Shown here in pieces: positions 49,922-63,148 of a DNA stretch of 64,000 bases; within the stretch, counting starts at the first letter, position 1; each line of letters opens with the position of its first letter. Made by a program: the position numbers and the translations under genes. Origin of the DNA: Panorpa germanica (lineage: Eukaryota; Arthropoda; Insecta; Mecoptera; Panorpidae); assembly GCA_963678705.1 (NCBI GenBank), contig OY783214.1, positions 15,128,001-15,192,000 on the forward strand, read 5' to 3'. The notes beneath the pieces were generated by a model that worked only from the letters and a program-made list of their open reading frames with translations, was not told the DNA's origin and did no database searches.

Positions 49922-52090
49922 TATAATTATAAGTCAGACTGGTTATTATTAAGTAAAATTGATTATGTACATACATAGTGGTGTATATTTTGAACAGTGT
50001 GGTACTATATAAAAAACCTATTGAAGCTTCGCGTTGTATGAATCCGTATTGCAGCGACTCGCGTTATAAAGAGTTCCATCGTGATTAATAAGTAAAACAA
50101 AACATAGAAATGAAAATAAATTTCAAACGTGCTCATTTGTTATAAATTACAAAGAACTTTGCACAAAACCAAAGAAGAGTTATTACCAAGTTCCTTTTCA
50201 TATCCTTTGGGTTCTTAGTGATACACGATGTAAGTAATTCACCATTTTACGACTCCCATCAGTAAATGATAAGTGGAACACATGTTAATTAGAGCTAACA
50301 AAGTACAGGCAATCAGTTCGTTACCGTATTTGAACATAATATGGGAGGTCTATTGTGAACCATTATGTGGCTCATTTCTAGAAAAGGGTGCAATCTTTCT
50401 AAGTGGTCCAATGCCTCCAGTAAGGGGAATTCGTAGTACGTTGGGCTTTCACCAAAGCTTTTACGACCCAACGTCATGCTTCTACGCAAGATTATGTGCT
50501 ATTAAGTGCGCAAGAAGTGGAAGGGGAGTGCTGTGCAGACAAGAGACACGTGTGCGTAATAGATTCTAACGTGGAAACTTTTTATGTACTCGTAGTTATA
50601 TTGTAATAATTTCATTGAAGAATGTTGGAATGCTACATGTGTTGATGAAATATATTATTGAATCTATTAAATTCTAAAGTTTTAATGGTTATTGCCTTCC
50701 TACAATTTATTACATATGGTATGAACATGTTTTCTGCAAATTACAACGCACAAAGTAATCCGCCAAAATTTCTGATGCGAATTAATGCATTTTAATAAGA
50801 AAGAGACAAGCATAGAAGTGCGAGAGAGCAAGCTACAACCTGTCATTAATGTTATGGTAATTTCTGAAACATTTTACAATCATATTTTATTTACTCTCGC
50901 AGTATAAATTTATTTTCAAAGGTATAACATAATACCAGAGGAAAGAGTCTTTTACACGATTAGATCAGTTCTCTTGTACGAGATTTGTTCACAAAGTAAT
51001 TTTGAAAGGCTCGCACAAATTATTTTATGTAAATCTTTTTTCCCGCAGTTGGTAGCACTGTATTCAAAACGAATCAACCCGTTTATTTACAAAAGCTGTT
51101 TCATTTTTTTTTATAAATTCCAGTTTACTTTTTAAACATACTTGTTTAATGCGCAGCACAGTTAATACGGAACACAACTACACTTTGTTATCGCACATTT
51201 CGTAATCGAATCGAACTAAAATCTGAGAGTTTTCGATTTAAAGTCGAATCGGAGTCTAATCTGATCAAATCGTCTAAAAGGGCTTTAGTTTGACGTCTTA
51301 TATTTGTTGTTTTACGATCAGGTTTATGTATTACATAACAACACCGGCATTTCCAAGGATCATAAACATTTGCACGTACAGAGAGTCATAAAACTTCATA
51401 AGGGAAGTACAGTTAATTGTTTTGAGGGTGGTAATAAAGTACATGAAATGTGTTTAGAGAATAGGTAAAAATAAAATTGTGAAGGTATCGTAAAACCAAG
51501 ACGTTAAAATAATGAAGGGTCTTTGTACTTATTACTCATTAATGTTGAAAACTAATAACCCGCAAATGACGACAACCACGCAATATAAGTGATGTTATGA
51601 GTAATTAAATAAAATGGCTTAAGGGTTAATTACATGAAAATGTTTAACAAAATCTTATGTTTGCCACTATTAAATAATGATACAACATCTACTGATATCT
51701 TGCAAAATATATACATTATACTTAAAAATCACTGTAAAACTAGAGGGAAAAAACCTAAAGTGAGTTTATGTTGTACCTATAATCATATAAGAACGTTTCT
51801 ATGGATTCTCTGATTCAAATATTTTTAAAGTTTAAACAAACGTGTCTTATATCCCAGCTAGATCAGAGCATGGATAATAAACCGGAGTGGAAAGCGAACA
51901 GATGAAACTCTTTCAACCCAGTGGTGTATTGATAAACCACGTCACACATCACAATGTGAAACATATTCCATAACATCCTACTCATAGCCATGACTTATAG
52001 CATATTCTCTTCACAACCAAGCCATGCTCCTGAATTGTATACTACAACTTCTACACTATTTTAAAATTCTAGTAAAGATTCATACCTAAT
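49922..52090. other. Non-coding stretch with one orphan frame
   Basis: A 98-codon plus-strand frame (50273-50569) in GC-richer DNA has seven Cys and a basic C terminus, but no start context, splice signal or motif that I recognise. The rest is plain AT-rich DNA. Confidence 0.4.
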
Positions 52091-52462
52091 GGTCTTGTGA
52101 ACTATTTTTTTAGGGGTCGCTTGTTTAATTTTCGATTGAAATATATTTTAATATAAGTACAATAGCGTCTTTATTTTTTTAAATATCGTAAAGTTGACAG
52201 AGTTATAGTTATATCAAATTTGAATGTCAGTTTTGCCGCATGTTTTAGATATGTATAATAGTTATATCACACCATAGTACATTATACCATAGCCAACTGT
52301 TAGTAGTAAATGACGTATCATGCATTATAATTTTCTATAACGTTGTATCCCTTTAATAATTAAAGAGACGAAATAACTGAAATTGGACATTTTAGGTTCT
52401 GGTAGCTAACGTTATCAATATATGGTTCCAATTTCTAGAAATGAAGTCATGGTTAAAAGCCC
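52091..52462 (+). mobile_element. GGGCTTGTGTC-family MITE, copy E (old, shortened)
   Basis: A 372-bp degraded copy with left end GGTCTTGTG and right end AAAAGCCC, flanked by AT on both sides (52089-52090, 52463-52464). Recognisable family segments remain in order: TTTTTTTAGGGGTCG, AATAGCGTCT, AACGTTGTATCCCTTTAATA and TTAGGTTCTGGTAGC. Confidence 0.6.
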
Positions 52463-53030
52463 ATTATGTTATGAGCCATCATCTGAAATGACTGACATAA
52501 AATGCTTTCCAAAAAAAAAAATATAATACAGTCATTAGAAATATTTAAAATTGCTTGTATCTATATAAATAATCGATATAAATAATATATAATGTAAGAA
52601 TAAAATATGAAGTAAACGTAATAAAAAAGGAAAACAAAAACATAATAAATAAACAAAATACCTATTACTAAATAATTAAATATTAAAAAGGTTGTTTGAT
52701 TAAAAACAATTCGCAAGAACAAGGTATCTCCAATTAAAATTACTCTTCAAAGGAAATGTGATGAAGGGGTTAAGAGAACCTAAGATTGTTCAAGATCTGA
52801 CAATCATTCTTGCGTGAGATGAACGCATGATTACGTTTCAAAGCTAATTTGTGCACTTGTATTAAAATGTTGCTTCTATTTGATACATGTCGTTTAAGAA
52901 GTTATCTGGTTGACCATTAAACAGTTTCAAATGTAATTAAATAAAATCAGTCGATCGGAAGATTACACTGTTAAATATTAATTAATTTTTGAGACTTCGG
53001 CAGCGAATTTTTGCGCTATTTTTTGACGCC

Positions 53031-53170
53031 GGTTTTTAACAGTGATATGAATTTTTCACCGTAAATATTTATTTAAACTGACTTAAAACTTTCAAGTCAA
53101 TCGACCGACTATTTTTCGAATTTTGCAAGCACAAACATACGCAGGCTGAATTTTAATATATAAAGATTTA
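53031..53170 (+). repeat. Dispersed RTE/SINE-like tail repeat, copy 2
   Basis: The sequence AATCGACCGACTATTTTTCG is followed by AATTTTGCAAGCACAAACAT and ACGCAGGCTGAATTTTAATA. It is the best match to copy 1 (10840-10890) at its right end and to the reverse copy at 3551-3615 at its left end. Confidence 0.55.
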
Positions 53171-56100
53171 TAAGAGTATATTTAGCCGGCAATATGAAAA
53201 CTGTAAAAAATCTAAATTTAATAACCAATGTAGGTAGTGTTAAACAAATAAATTAAGTAAAAAACAAGAACACAGTAAATTCAATTTGCCAATATTTCGT
53301 TCTATCGGAAAAGCAGAATACTTTTAAATAGAAAGTGGCATGTACATCCATTCCGAGTAAAGAAGGTTCAAAAATATATCTAAATTAAAGCCTACTATAT
53401 GCGGAATACAAAAGAATTCTTCATCCAGGCATCGATACAAGGGGATCTGAAGATATATCTCCCGGTCCTCAATCACCAGGAGTCCTCTCAACAAGGAGAT
53501 TGGGATGAGAACGAACGAAAGGGGATGATTGGGATCTAGCTCTAGCTTCCAGTTCTAAACTATAGCATACTACACACTAGCCGTGTGCGGTGTGCCCATT
53601 TATCTAATTGACACATTGAACGATACAAACTGTCATGAATTAACAATTTATTTGTTTGATTAAAGTACAAATAACTAATCCTAATTGATTGCAAAATAAT
53701 TTCGTTATAACAGTTTCTGTTTCAAATACTTGTTGGTTTAAGGGGGTGTTTCGATAATACTATAAAATATGATGAGCAACGTTTATTAATAACTAACGGC
53801 TGTTAACTATACATAGGAGCGAGAGAGAGTTAGTTAAATTTTAATGAAAAATATTTGCGGACATATTTTGATAGGTAACCCTGCAGAATCGGCTTTCTCT
53901 AAAAATTGTAATTGTCTAGTAATCACGCAGAAAGTGCAGGATTAGCTTGCATTGTCTATCTACTGATAATTCATTACAAGGACTACACGTTCCTAATTAT
54001 AAGTCAATAATTAAATAACTTTTCATCAATAAACAAATTAATGAAAATATATAATAAGTAAAATTAGTAAGATTAAAAAGAATCAGCTTTTGCGGGCACT
54101 TCCCTTAAGGTTTTCCAACTTCAAAGTTTTAGTCCAATAGATAGAGCGTCCTGGATTTTGATATACGACTATTAAATGTCCGTGTGTTTTATATTTCATG
54201 TTTTAAATTATTTATTGTTTTCTCTGTGACCTATGACCCTGTGTGTATAACGAACTAACAGCCAGGCAGAACGGAAACTGAACAATGTGTTTCATAGATT
54301 TATTACTAAATATTAAGCTATATATCAATTTTAAAATTTCACAATATTATCCAGAACATTCCATATACTCGTAAACACAGAAAGCATTCCCAAAAATGGA
54401 ATATTTCTTAGCACATATTTTATTCTGTTTGTTTAAATTCGTCTTGATCTTATGCTTTAATGACAAGCTCTATTGGCATCTATTATATGTATCTGGAATT
54501 CACAGAGGCAAACTTCTATACGCGTTTTAATGGAATTTGTACAGTGCCGGTCCCATTTTACAGGAGCGCCGAATTCTTGAATTTTCAGTTTCAAATGAAA
54601 CTTAAAATGTTTAAAATGACTTATAACTTCCATGGGAAAGAAATTATTGAATAAAAGTAATAAAACATAGCCTGTAAATATATTTGAAGTAAGTTTATAC
54701 GTAAAAATAAACACCAAGCTGATTTTGCAACCAAAATTTAACTCTCTTTAGTAATAGCTGTGGTAGACCATAAGGGGGGAAGGGGAGGCTGGTGATTTAA
54801 TGGAGTTACATAATTTATAGACAGCCCCTTATGTAAGATCACTATGTTAGATATTAAGATATATTTTAATTAGTAAACAATCCCTATGTATACTAGTCAT
54901 AAGAGTCATAATAAGTGCGATCTCACAATAAAATCATTGGAAATTACAAACTAGATTAAAGCCTTTAAAGTAAGCGTCCATAGGTCAGTACTGCTCCCAT
55001 ATAACGCATTGCTTTTGCAGTTTTAACAGCACTCGTCTGAAAAAATGCATTTGTGGCAACTGAACCGATTTTAATCATTGACAAATTATGATGTAGTAAA
55101 CAACGCGTCGGTTGGACTGTAGCCAATTAAAATAAAATTATTTTTATTATTATGTATTCTTAAATATGAGTATATAGCATAACATGAGGCCATAGGCGTA
55201 TCCAGGAGGAACAAACTTGGCATTTGCCAAAGAATTAAATAGAATCTGTAACCAATTTACACTGTATGGAATGAAATTTAATTATTCAGCTCCCTTTGTC
55301 AAATATTCTGCGGACGCTCATGCATTCAGCATCACTTACAGTAAGTTTTCTTTGAAATTAAAATTGTAACCAAGTCTTTGTATATTTTATACATTAAAAG
55401 TTTCAAGTCCGTTTTATAACTTTTAACAAACAACAGAAGAAAACATAAAATGAAAAGAAATACGTAATAAAATAAGGATCTTGGCAAAAAACAATATTTC
55501 TATATTTAAAACTGCATATTTAAAAAAAAATATATATAGGATGACTTTTGTTCAGTCTAAGAGGTCAACTATAGCCAACCTTTTGTCATAATTTATGGAA
55601 ATTTATGGAAAATTGTTTAAACCAAGCCTCGGATCTCAATATTCATTTTTTGTGTACGAAGAACAATATCTTCCTGTTGAAAGGTTGCAAACTCCTGGTG
55701 TACTTCCTACAAATAACCACAACGCAATAGGATCGCAATGAGCTGTAAACAGTTCCAAAAAGCACGAAGAAAACTCTAATAAAATATAATAATAGTTCTC
55801 GGGTAGCTCTGGTGCTTTGTCATAAATAACGCCCTCGTTCTTTATCTTCCCGATAATGGGGTAGTGCCAAACGGGGGTAGAAACAGCAGTCACGTGAACA
55901 TCGATATATTAAAGATGAAATATTGTAGTCAAATTATAATTAATACGAAAAATAAATTTTAGAGGAAACCAAAGAAAATTACGGTCCCTTTCAGAAAGGG
56001 GCATACCTGTATCATTATCTCTTTATTCAGTAAATATGCGAGAACTATAATGTCATTAGAAGCTATACTGTGTGAAAATTTGTTTACTCTATTAAGGCTT

Positions 56101-57041
56101 ATATTTCTCGTTATAAAATGTCTACTCGGGGGTGGATTCTAACCCACATCTCCCGTTTAGTTTATCGACGACATGAACTTATTATTAGCTTGGTTATCTA
56201 AACAAGGAGGAAGTGTTGTTGATAGAAGCTGTAAACAAATTCTATCGATTTAAAAAATACGAGGTCAATACTTGCTTGACTGATTTGACTTGGGATGTTC
56301 GTTAAAGATCCGGTTCATTATTATCAAATAATAATTTAAAAAATAAATTAAAATTTTACGACATAATTTATCAAATTAATGAAATAAAATTTATAAAATA
56401 TTAGTTAATGTTATGTAAATTCTAATTTATGATTAGTTTTGTCTGATGATCTAATAATAATTAATTATTGAATGCAGATAAACCTCGACTATTATTGTCC
56501 TCTAAAATGCGTCATTGTACTTGTAGTTCTGCGTCATATATCGTCATAAAAAACAACATCTTGAGTAAACAAAAAATAATAATATATGTAACTTGAAAAG
56601 TTACAAAAAACTAATGACTGTGATTAACCTAGACCTCCAAAATAATTACGTTCTCTTCTATACAATTTGGACAAATAAACAGGAAGTAATGGAATTTTTT
56701 TAATGTAATATGTTTTACTTAACGTTACGTGATATTATTTACCATAGTTTGTCTTAATTTCGTTAAGAAAATACAAAATATACTGTAAATTTTCCACTTG
56801 TGAAGACACATTAAAAATTAAAACTCACCTACTCATACAAATTTATATTTTTATAACAGAAACAAAAAATTAATAGAATAGAAATTTATTAAATTCAATA
56901 TGTTATGGGTTTAGTTGTTATCAAATTAAATTGATTATCTCTACATACATAATTGTAAACTTATTAGGCAGCGGTGACATTCATTGACTATTAAGAAAAC
57001 GTCAGATAATAAATAGCACGAAATATGTATTTATAAATTAA
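53171..57041. other. AT-rich non-coding stretch
   Basis: A minus-strand frame at 55636-55893 (85 codons, with an HCDPIALWLF segment) and one at 54457-54717 were considered and left as unsupported. The tRNA-like segment at 56095-56245 is listed separately. Confidence 0.45.
56095..56245 (-). other. tRNA-like segment, possible SINE relic
   Basis: On the minus strand TGGGTTAGAATCCACCC resembles a T arm with a near-consensus B box (GGTTAGAATCC). About 60 bases upstream is TAGATAACCAAGC, resembling an A box. The segment does not fold into a full tRNA by eye. Weak call. Confidence 0.25.
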
Positions 57042-58122
57042 ACTAGAGATTACCCCCGTCGCAAGCGACGACTATCTTTTGTGTATGAATTGCATTTTAT
57101 TTCAAATTTGAATTCCATTTTTAAATTGAAATATTTAACTCGTTTCATATTTATTTTACATATAACAACAAATAACAAATTTCAACTTTCAATCTTTTAC
57201 GAATTAAAAGTTATACAGGAAAGACATTGGTCATGTTAGATAAATATTTCTGTATTATAAATTTGTAGTAAGTTTAGAAATTATTCATAAATGGTTGGCT
57301 TCGGCTAGCAAGAGGGCTGGGTAACGGGGAGGGGGTTATGAGGATAACACGTTGTAAGCATTATCAAGTTTCATATACTCGCGCAGAGTGTAATTCGCTC
57401 ATGCATACCTGCGGAACTGTAGGACTTGCTATGTGTGTTCAAATAACTGGAAGATTTACACTAGATTAGGCAATTCACAATGCCATGTAACCTTGCATCG
57501 AATAACCTTTTTAAGTATTCATATGATTGCACTTTAAACTGTTTGCACAAACTTTTTTTCTAATTAGTTTTTATCTTTCCAATATATGTAGTTTGAACGC
57601 TATATTTTATTTATTTTTTATTTCTTATGACGCAAGCTATGTAAAATAATTTATATAATATTTATAATAGGTTTGGTTGTTTAGACATGTTTGTACCAGT
57701 TAAGCAGGATATTCACCGGGATATTTTAGTCTACCGAGTTAAATCGATCGTCAGTATCGACCCGAGAGGACGAATCTCTCTCATGTCAATAACATTGTTT
57801 GTAATTCTTCTCTTGGTGCTAATAAATGTATTACAGCCTTTTTCACAACTGCATTCAATGGCATTTTAAAATTTTCCTGAAAATTGTCTATTTCGTAGAG
57901 AAAAAAAATCTAGGACTTTTGGCGTCCTCGGATTTTCTACTGAATTTCCTGGAAACCCGTAATTTTGGAAAAACTAAAAAAAATATTTGTTGTTATATAT
58001 ATATGTAAAATAAATATGGAACGAGTTTAATATTTCAATTTAAAAATGGAATTAAAATTTGAAATGAAATTCAATTCACACACAAAAGACAGTCGTCGCT
58101 TGCGACGGGGGTACACTCTAGT
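57042..58122. mobile_element. 1.08-kb element with about 130-bp terminal inverted repeats
   Basis: The arms are 57042-57174 and 57984-58122, and match at roughly nine positions in ten by eye. Both start ACTAGAG, followed by TACCCCCGTCGCAAGCGACG, which contains a small hairpin (CGTCGC-AA-GCGACG). They continue through TTTTTAAATTGAAATATT to ACAACAAATA. The roughly 800-bp centre has no convincing coding frame; open frames at 57687-57869 and 57826-58008 overlap and look random. The superfamily is unknown and no clear target duplication was seen. Confidence 0.75.
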
Positions 58123-60796
58123 ACATATATATTTGATATCAATCTTCTGATATAAACGACCTTATTTCTTTAACATTCGTCATATATTTAACGTATTTAC
58201 AATTCTGTTCTACTTTCAACGAATTAGAAGCATAAAAACTAACCACACACCCATACTTAAATAAATTATCCACACGTGGTGTTTTTCAAGAACAACCAAA
58301 CACAAAAAAACACGTGATACACCTTTTGTTGATAAACAACGTAATAAGTTATACCAAAAAAAAATTATTTGATAATTTGCGTCAATGATCTTAATATTAT
58401 AAGAGAACGATTAGAAAGTATCATATTATTAAATTTACGAGTATACTAACAGGTATTTTATCACCTGGTAGTTTTAAAAACTGGAATTATCGAAGGACTT
58501 AAACCAGGTTCAAGCGTAAGTATCAATGTAAAAAGTGTTGCAGATATATCAGGCGGCATTTATTTGATTATAAGTTATAATCAATTAAATGTTATAATTT
58601 AACCGTGTTGACAGTTTATGTGTTTTATTTGTTATGGGTTTAAGGGGGGTTAAGGTCAAAACGATAAAAAAAGCATATTTTTGATGTTTTTTGACGACAC
58701 AGTTAGTATATATTTACTACATGATAAAATAATATTTAAGAAATACTTTGAAATAAAAATAAAATTGAAACCTTACTCCCTCCTTAATGCAATTAAGCTG
58801 GCAAATTGTTGTGACTAGATACAATTGATTTTGCGTGAAAGCTAAAAGACATGGAGCCAGATATATATTATCAACTCTTTGCTTTGCTGAATAAATGCAC
58901 CCTGGACTGAATAGAATAACAGAGCAATATGAAATATAAAAATTCTTAAACAACTATAATCAAAATGCTATATTTAGCATCAGTTTAGATAAATGACGTT
59001 CACCAATACCAATATCTACATTTTGCATGTTTTTATAGATTGACAAATCCGTGACCTCTTGCAGTAATAATAGAACAGTGCAATAAGTGATAATTTCTGT
59101 TTTTTTTTTGCATTTATATTATCATAATGATATGTGACAATTCTGAACAAAACAGTCTTGCTCAACTATGTTATTACAATGATAATTCAGCTTTCATTTA
59201 CTCTGAAATTATATCTAATTGAATTGAAGTGAAAAATAAACACATTTCTTTTTTATAAAATAATCATTTTCAATAATCATTAAATAGTGAAAAATAATTT
59301 ATTATATATCACATCACTCAATAAGTATTTGCAAATCCATATGAATTTTAGACAGTACCAACCTTCAAACGATATGTGTCAAAATTTCATGACATTGCGA
59401 CCATTAGTTTACGAGTTAGAATGATTTTAAAACAATGGAAAAATACGACTTTCGTGTGTTGATAAAGTGTTGCTTTTTAATGTGAAAAAATATCGAGTCC
59501 GAATAACACTTGTCAATTCATTGCTTTGTTTAAACGGATTATAAAATTAATTTACTAATATTCGAGATATCTCACTAAGAACTGGACAATTGGTATACAT
59601 AATAGTTTTATTTACAAAATTATTTTAGAAGTTGACTATATTTTTATCCAACCGATTAAAAGACATTCAGCATTTTATATAATCTTCCGGTATTATAGAT
59701 TTGTAGTTCCACTACTTGGAAATATTAATATGAAGACGATGATGTTTACAAAAAGGCAAAGAACATCAATAAATCAATAAACCAAAGTTCAAAAATTTAA
59801 AACGACAAAGTCTAGTGTCCTTCAAACTGTTAAACACATTTTGCAGCTGTAGCTAATAAAATTATATTTAATAAACTAAATTGTTTTCTTTACTGGACCC
59901 TCGCAACATTATTTATTTAATATTTTAAAACTATCTGTATTTAAAATTTATGTACAAAACCTTTTTAACAAATTTTATTGAAATATATTTATGAAACTAA
60001 GAAATTATTTAGTTTTAGTTAACTTCTTTTGTTAAAGTTCTTTTGTTTATTTTTCTGCACATAATAAAAATAACAACTCTGAATACAAACAAATTTTTAT
60101 GAGTTCCTGTTAATTTCAAATTATTGTTAAAGAAATTATCAAAAGAATAATAGATTTTTATAAATATTAAGTGGCGTATACACTAATGCAATATTTCTCT
60201 ACAAAATACAAATTTCTTGTACATATAGTAGTTACATTTGCTGAATGTGATCTAAATTAAATTATAACTCAAAACTGCACGAACAAGAAAAGATACACAT
60301 TGTATGAATTTTAAAATTAAATAATGAATGTTACCCCGGTTGGACACTGCTTAAGAGTGTACTTCACAAGAAACAAGAATATTTTATGCAAAAAACCAGA
60401 TCCATAATAACTTAATTGTTAATTTTACGTATTAACTTTACAATTTTTGTACGAGTGTTGTAGCAAATATTGAAATACTATCATAGATAAATATTTCATA
60501 ATAGCTAGGTGATTTACATACTACGAGGCTTTGACACCACTTACGGCAAAATACGTCAGTGGAAAAAAGAAGTCAACAAACCATAAAAATAAATAATGTC
60601 TTATATATAATTTATTATATGCAAGAAAGACTTAAGCTTGTCTTAAATGTAAATCGAAGCTAATGTTAAATTTAAATTCCTAAAAATAAATGCTCCTAAA
60701 ATACAATACAACGTCCACAACAGATTGACCTGATTTTATAGAACTATAAATTCAGTTTATAAACAAAAATTAACAAATATTTATTATGAAACTCAC
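58123..60796. other. AT-rich stretch, probably intron 1 of the gene starting at 60890
   Basis: It follows the donor at 60796 on the minus strand. I searched it for a minus-strand exon with acceptor and donor and found none that continues the frame. The frame at 58717-58953 has no supporting signals. Confidence 0.4.
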
Positions 60797-60890
60797 CAAC
60801 AGCTGTAGCAATTCCCCAGAATCTTGTAATTGGTCTAAGACAATCGCAGAGCCCTTCTTCCTGATTTCTTCTTCGCCCTTTATTATTCAT
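60797..60890 (-). CDS. Probable first coding exon of an unidentified minus-strand gene
   Basis: Reading down from 60890 the frame opens with ATG and encodes 31 codons plus one base: a basic start (MNNKGRRRNQEE), then GLCDCLRPITRFWGIATAV. It ends at a canonical donor, G/GTGAGT at 60797/60796. Codon choice and the Arg/Cys/Trp content stand out from the surrounding AT-rich DNA. A locally GC-richer stretch lies 180-320 bases upstream on the minus strand, where a promoter would be expected. A hydrophobic stretch begins at the exon end and may continue into the next exon. I found no convincing second exon between 50 and 60.7 kb; the first intron may be long. Product not recognised. Confidence 0.5.
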
Positions 60891-61215
60891 TTTGTAAAAT
60901 ATATATTAAAAAGTATTTTCACAAAATTGTTTTTAAGTAACACCAAATTATTTTATAGTTTGCAAGTTTAAATTAAATATATCACTGCTTTATTTTATTT
61001 AATTCATTTGCACTGTCAAATCGCGTAAATATAATGCGTACAAAATTAGAACATAAACACGCATAACATTGCTCCACCAGCTCCACGGGACGACCGTTTC
61101 TAACTGACTCTTGGAGCATTGAAAGAGAAATGCGAATAGTTTTCAAATACATATATTTACAAGGGTGTTGTGACTGCTGGTGACGCTACGCCTGCGCGTA
61201 ACTCAAAGTTTTAAA
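60891..61215 (-). promoter_or_regulatory. Probable promoter / 5' UTR of the gene starting at 60890
   Basis: The segment 61070-61210 is clearly GC-richer than its neighbours and holds several CpG dinucleotides, including GCGCAGGCGTAGCG on the minus strand. On that strand it also has a TCAGTT string resembling an arthropod initiator in its middle. The core promoter itself is not certain. The call depends on the exon at 60890-60797 being real. Confidence 0.3.
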
Positions 61216-62449
61216 AGACACTGTAGAATATTTAAATTGTGTATATCTCCTCTAAAATCAACAACAAGCAGATCTTAAGTATTTTTAACCAGATCAAGAA
61301 TATTATGACTTATAAAGAGATATGAACAATGTATTTTATAAGAAAAGTAAATAAGTTTCGCAAAGTTTTGTATTTTCAATCGTTGCTTTCTAAGCTTGAA
61401 TGATGATTATATCAAAATATATATCTTAGTAAACACAGTTTACGTATATGTAACGTAAATAAAAAATATTTTATACCGAAAATTGGTTTGAAAACTATAT
61501 TATTTATTTGTAGGTTATTAGACGACACGCCATTAGACGTGTCTGTAATTTACACACTTTAAATTGTAAAAACCTGTTTCATCCCAAATTAAATGTTTCA
61601 AATTGGACAAGATATACTAATGTACAATTATCACCGCTTTTTACATGTTTTAAAATACTTTTTTAACACAAAAATATGTTTTAAACTTCACAAATTCGTA
61701 TCACTGACTGACATCTCACTATTTAAATTCACATACTGCGAGCCAATTAGCCTCAGTGCTGCCACCTAAACGAAATTATAGTAGTACTTGCGGGAAATTT
61801 GAAATACTTATCTTTCGTTTTCCATTAATTGAAATAAATAACTGATTAATAATTATCATTAATATTTCTAGATTCTTCTGTGCTGTCAAAGGCGCATTAA
61901 ACGGTAAATAGTTCTTGTAGATTCAATCAAAAATCAGCTTAAAGATTAAATATTTAATTTATTTAATATACTTCATATAAGTGAAGAAGAAATTATAAAA
62001 TAACAGTAATTACAAAAATTATTGATACATATTTATTAAAGTAAACGAGATCTCATAATAATAACGCAATATATACATTTCACTATACAGCATCCAACAA
62101 AATCATGGTTGGAACATTTAATACATAAATTATAAAACAAATCACATTAATAATAAAAATAAATTAATTTCTATAATACAATGCTAATCATATAATGCAT
62201 ACATATAAATATTTAAAATATTTTTATATATTTATTATATAGGAATGCTGTTTGATTATGCTACAAAATATCTAAGATTTATTATATTAATAAAAGGGTG
62301 GCTCAAGTGATTTACAGTGATTTATACAATACAATTTATTCACAGCTGGTAAAACCCTGACTCCTTAAGTGATAGTTTTCCTATTTAACACAACTTTAGC
62401 CATCCCTGAATAAGTTTATATATTATTAATAAATATCAGACAGCTTTGA

Positions 62450-63148
62450 AATACATTATTTATTTAAATCAAGATATCAGATCTTTAAGAGATCTCTTTA
62501 TAATATGTATAATTATATTGTACATGTATTTTCCCAATTATTTTTTTAAATAAAGAGTAAAATACAGTTTGTAAGTATATAGTAAGTAGGAATACAGTTT
62601 TAATTGATGGATTACTGATTGGTTAATAATTTCGTATATAATTCTTTTTTTTTATTTAATAATTATATTATTGGATATACAAATTTTGACAAATTTCAGA
62701 ACATTCTACTTTATACTTACTTATTTCTTACCATTAACTGTAAGTATATCTACAAAAGTACAAAACTAGCTGTTAACATTTAAAAAAAATATTGCACAAG
62801 TTTCTTTCTGATCTTAAATAGCTTAAATATATATCTAAGCTATATTTTACTAAGCTGAACTAGTCTACAGTCTTTAGTAAATAATTAGTGTACAAAAATG
62901 AGTACCAGTTTTATATCTAGCGAGTTCTATATGTCACCATAACAATTTGTTGTCAAAATTTGTACCCATGAATATAATTATATATTATAAATTATACAAA
63001 TGAGAATTTTATTTCATGAAATAATAAAAGAGACGTATTGGACTGTTACATTTATAGAAAATAATTTTGACTTAAATTTTCAATGGTATTTTTATTTTAC
63101 TTTGTATTTATTTGTGCTGTTAGGAATCGAACTACAATTTCAATCTCT
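62450..63148 (-). other. Probable 3' UTR and downstream flank of the 63.1-63.6 kb gene
   Basis: This lies directly downstream, on the minus strand, of the stop codon of the exon at 63569-63149. It is very AT-rich, with several TTTATT strings that are AATAAA on the minus strand. I see no open frame of interest. The true polyadenylation site cannot be chosen from sequence. Confidence 0.3.

Noticed and set aside
50273-50569. 98-codon plus-strand frame in GC-richer DNA
   Set aside because: No motif, no splice signal and no clear start context; kept only as a note in the region entry.
55636-55893. 85-codon minus-strand frame with HCDPIALWLF
   Set aside because: Composition is slightly protein-like but there is no recognisable domain, splice signal or partner; may be an old transposon piece.
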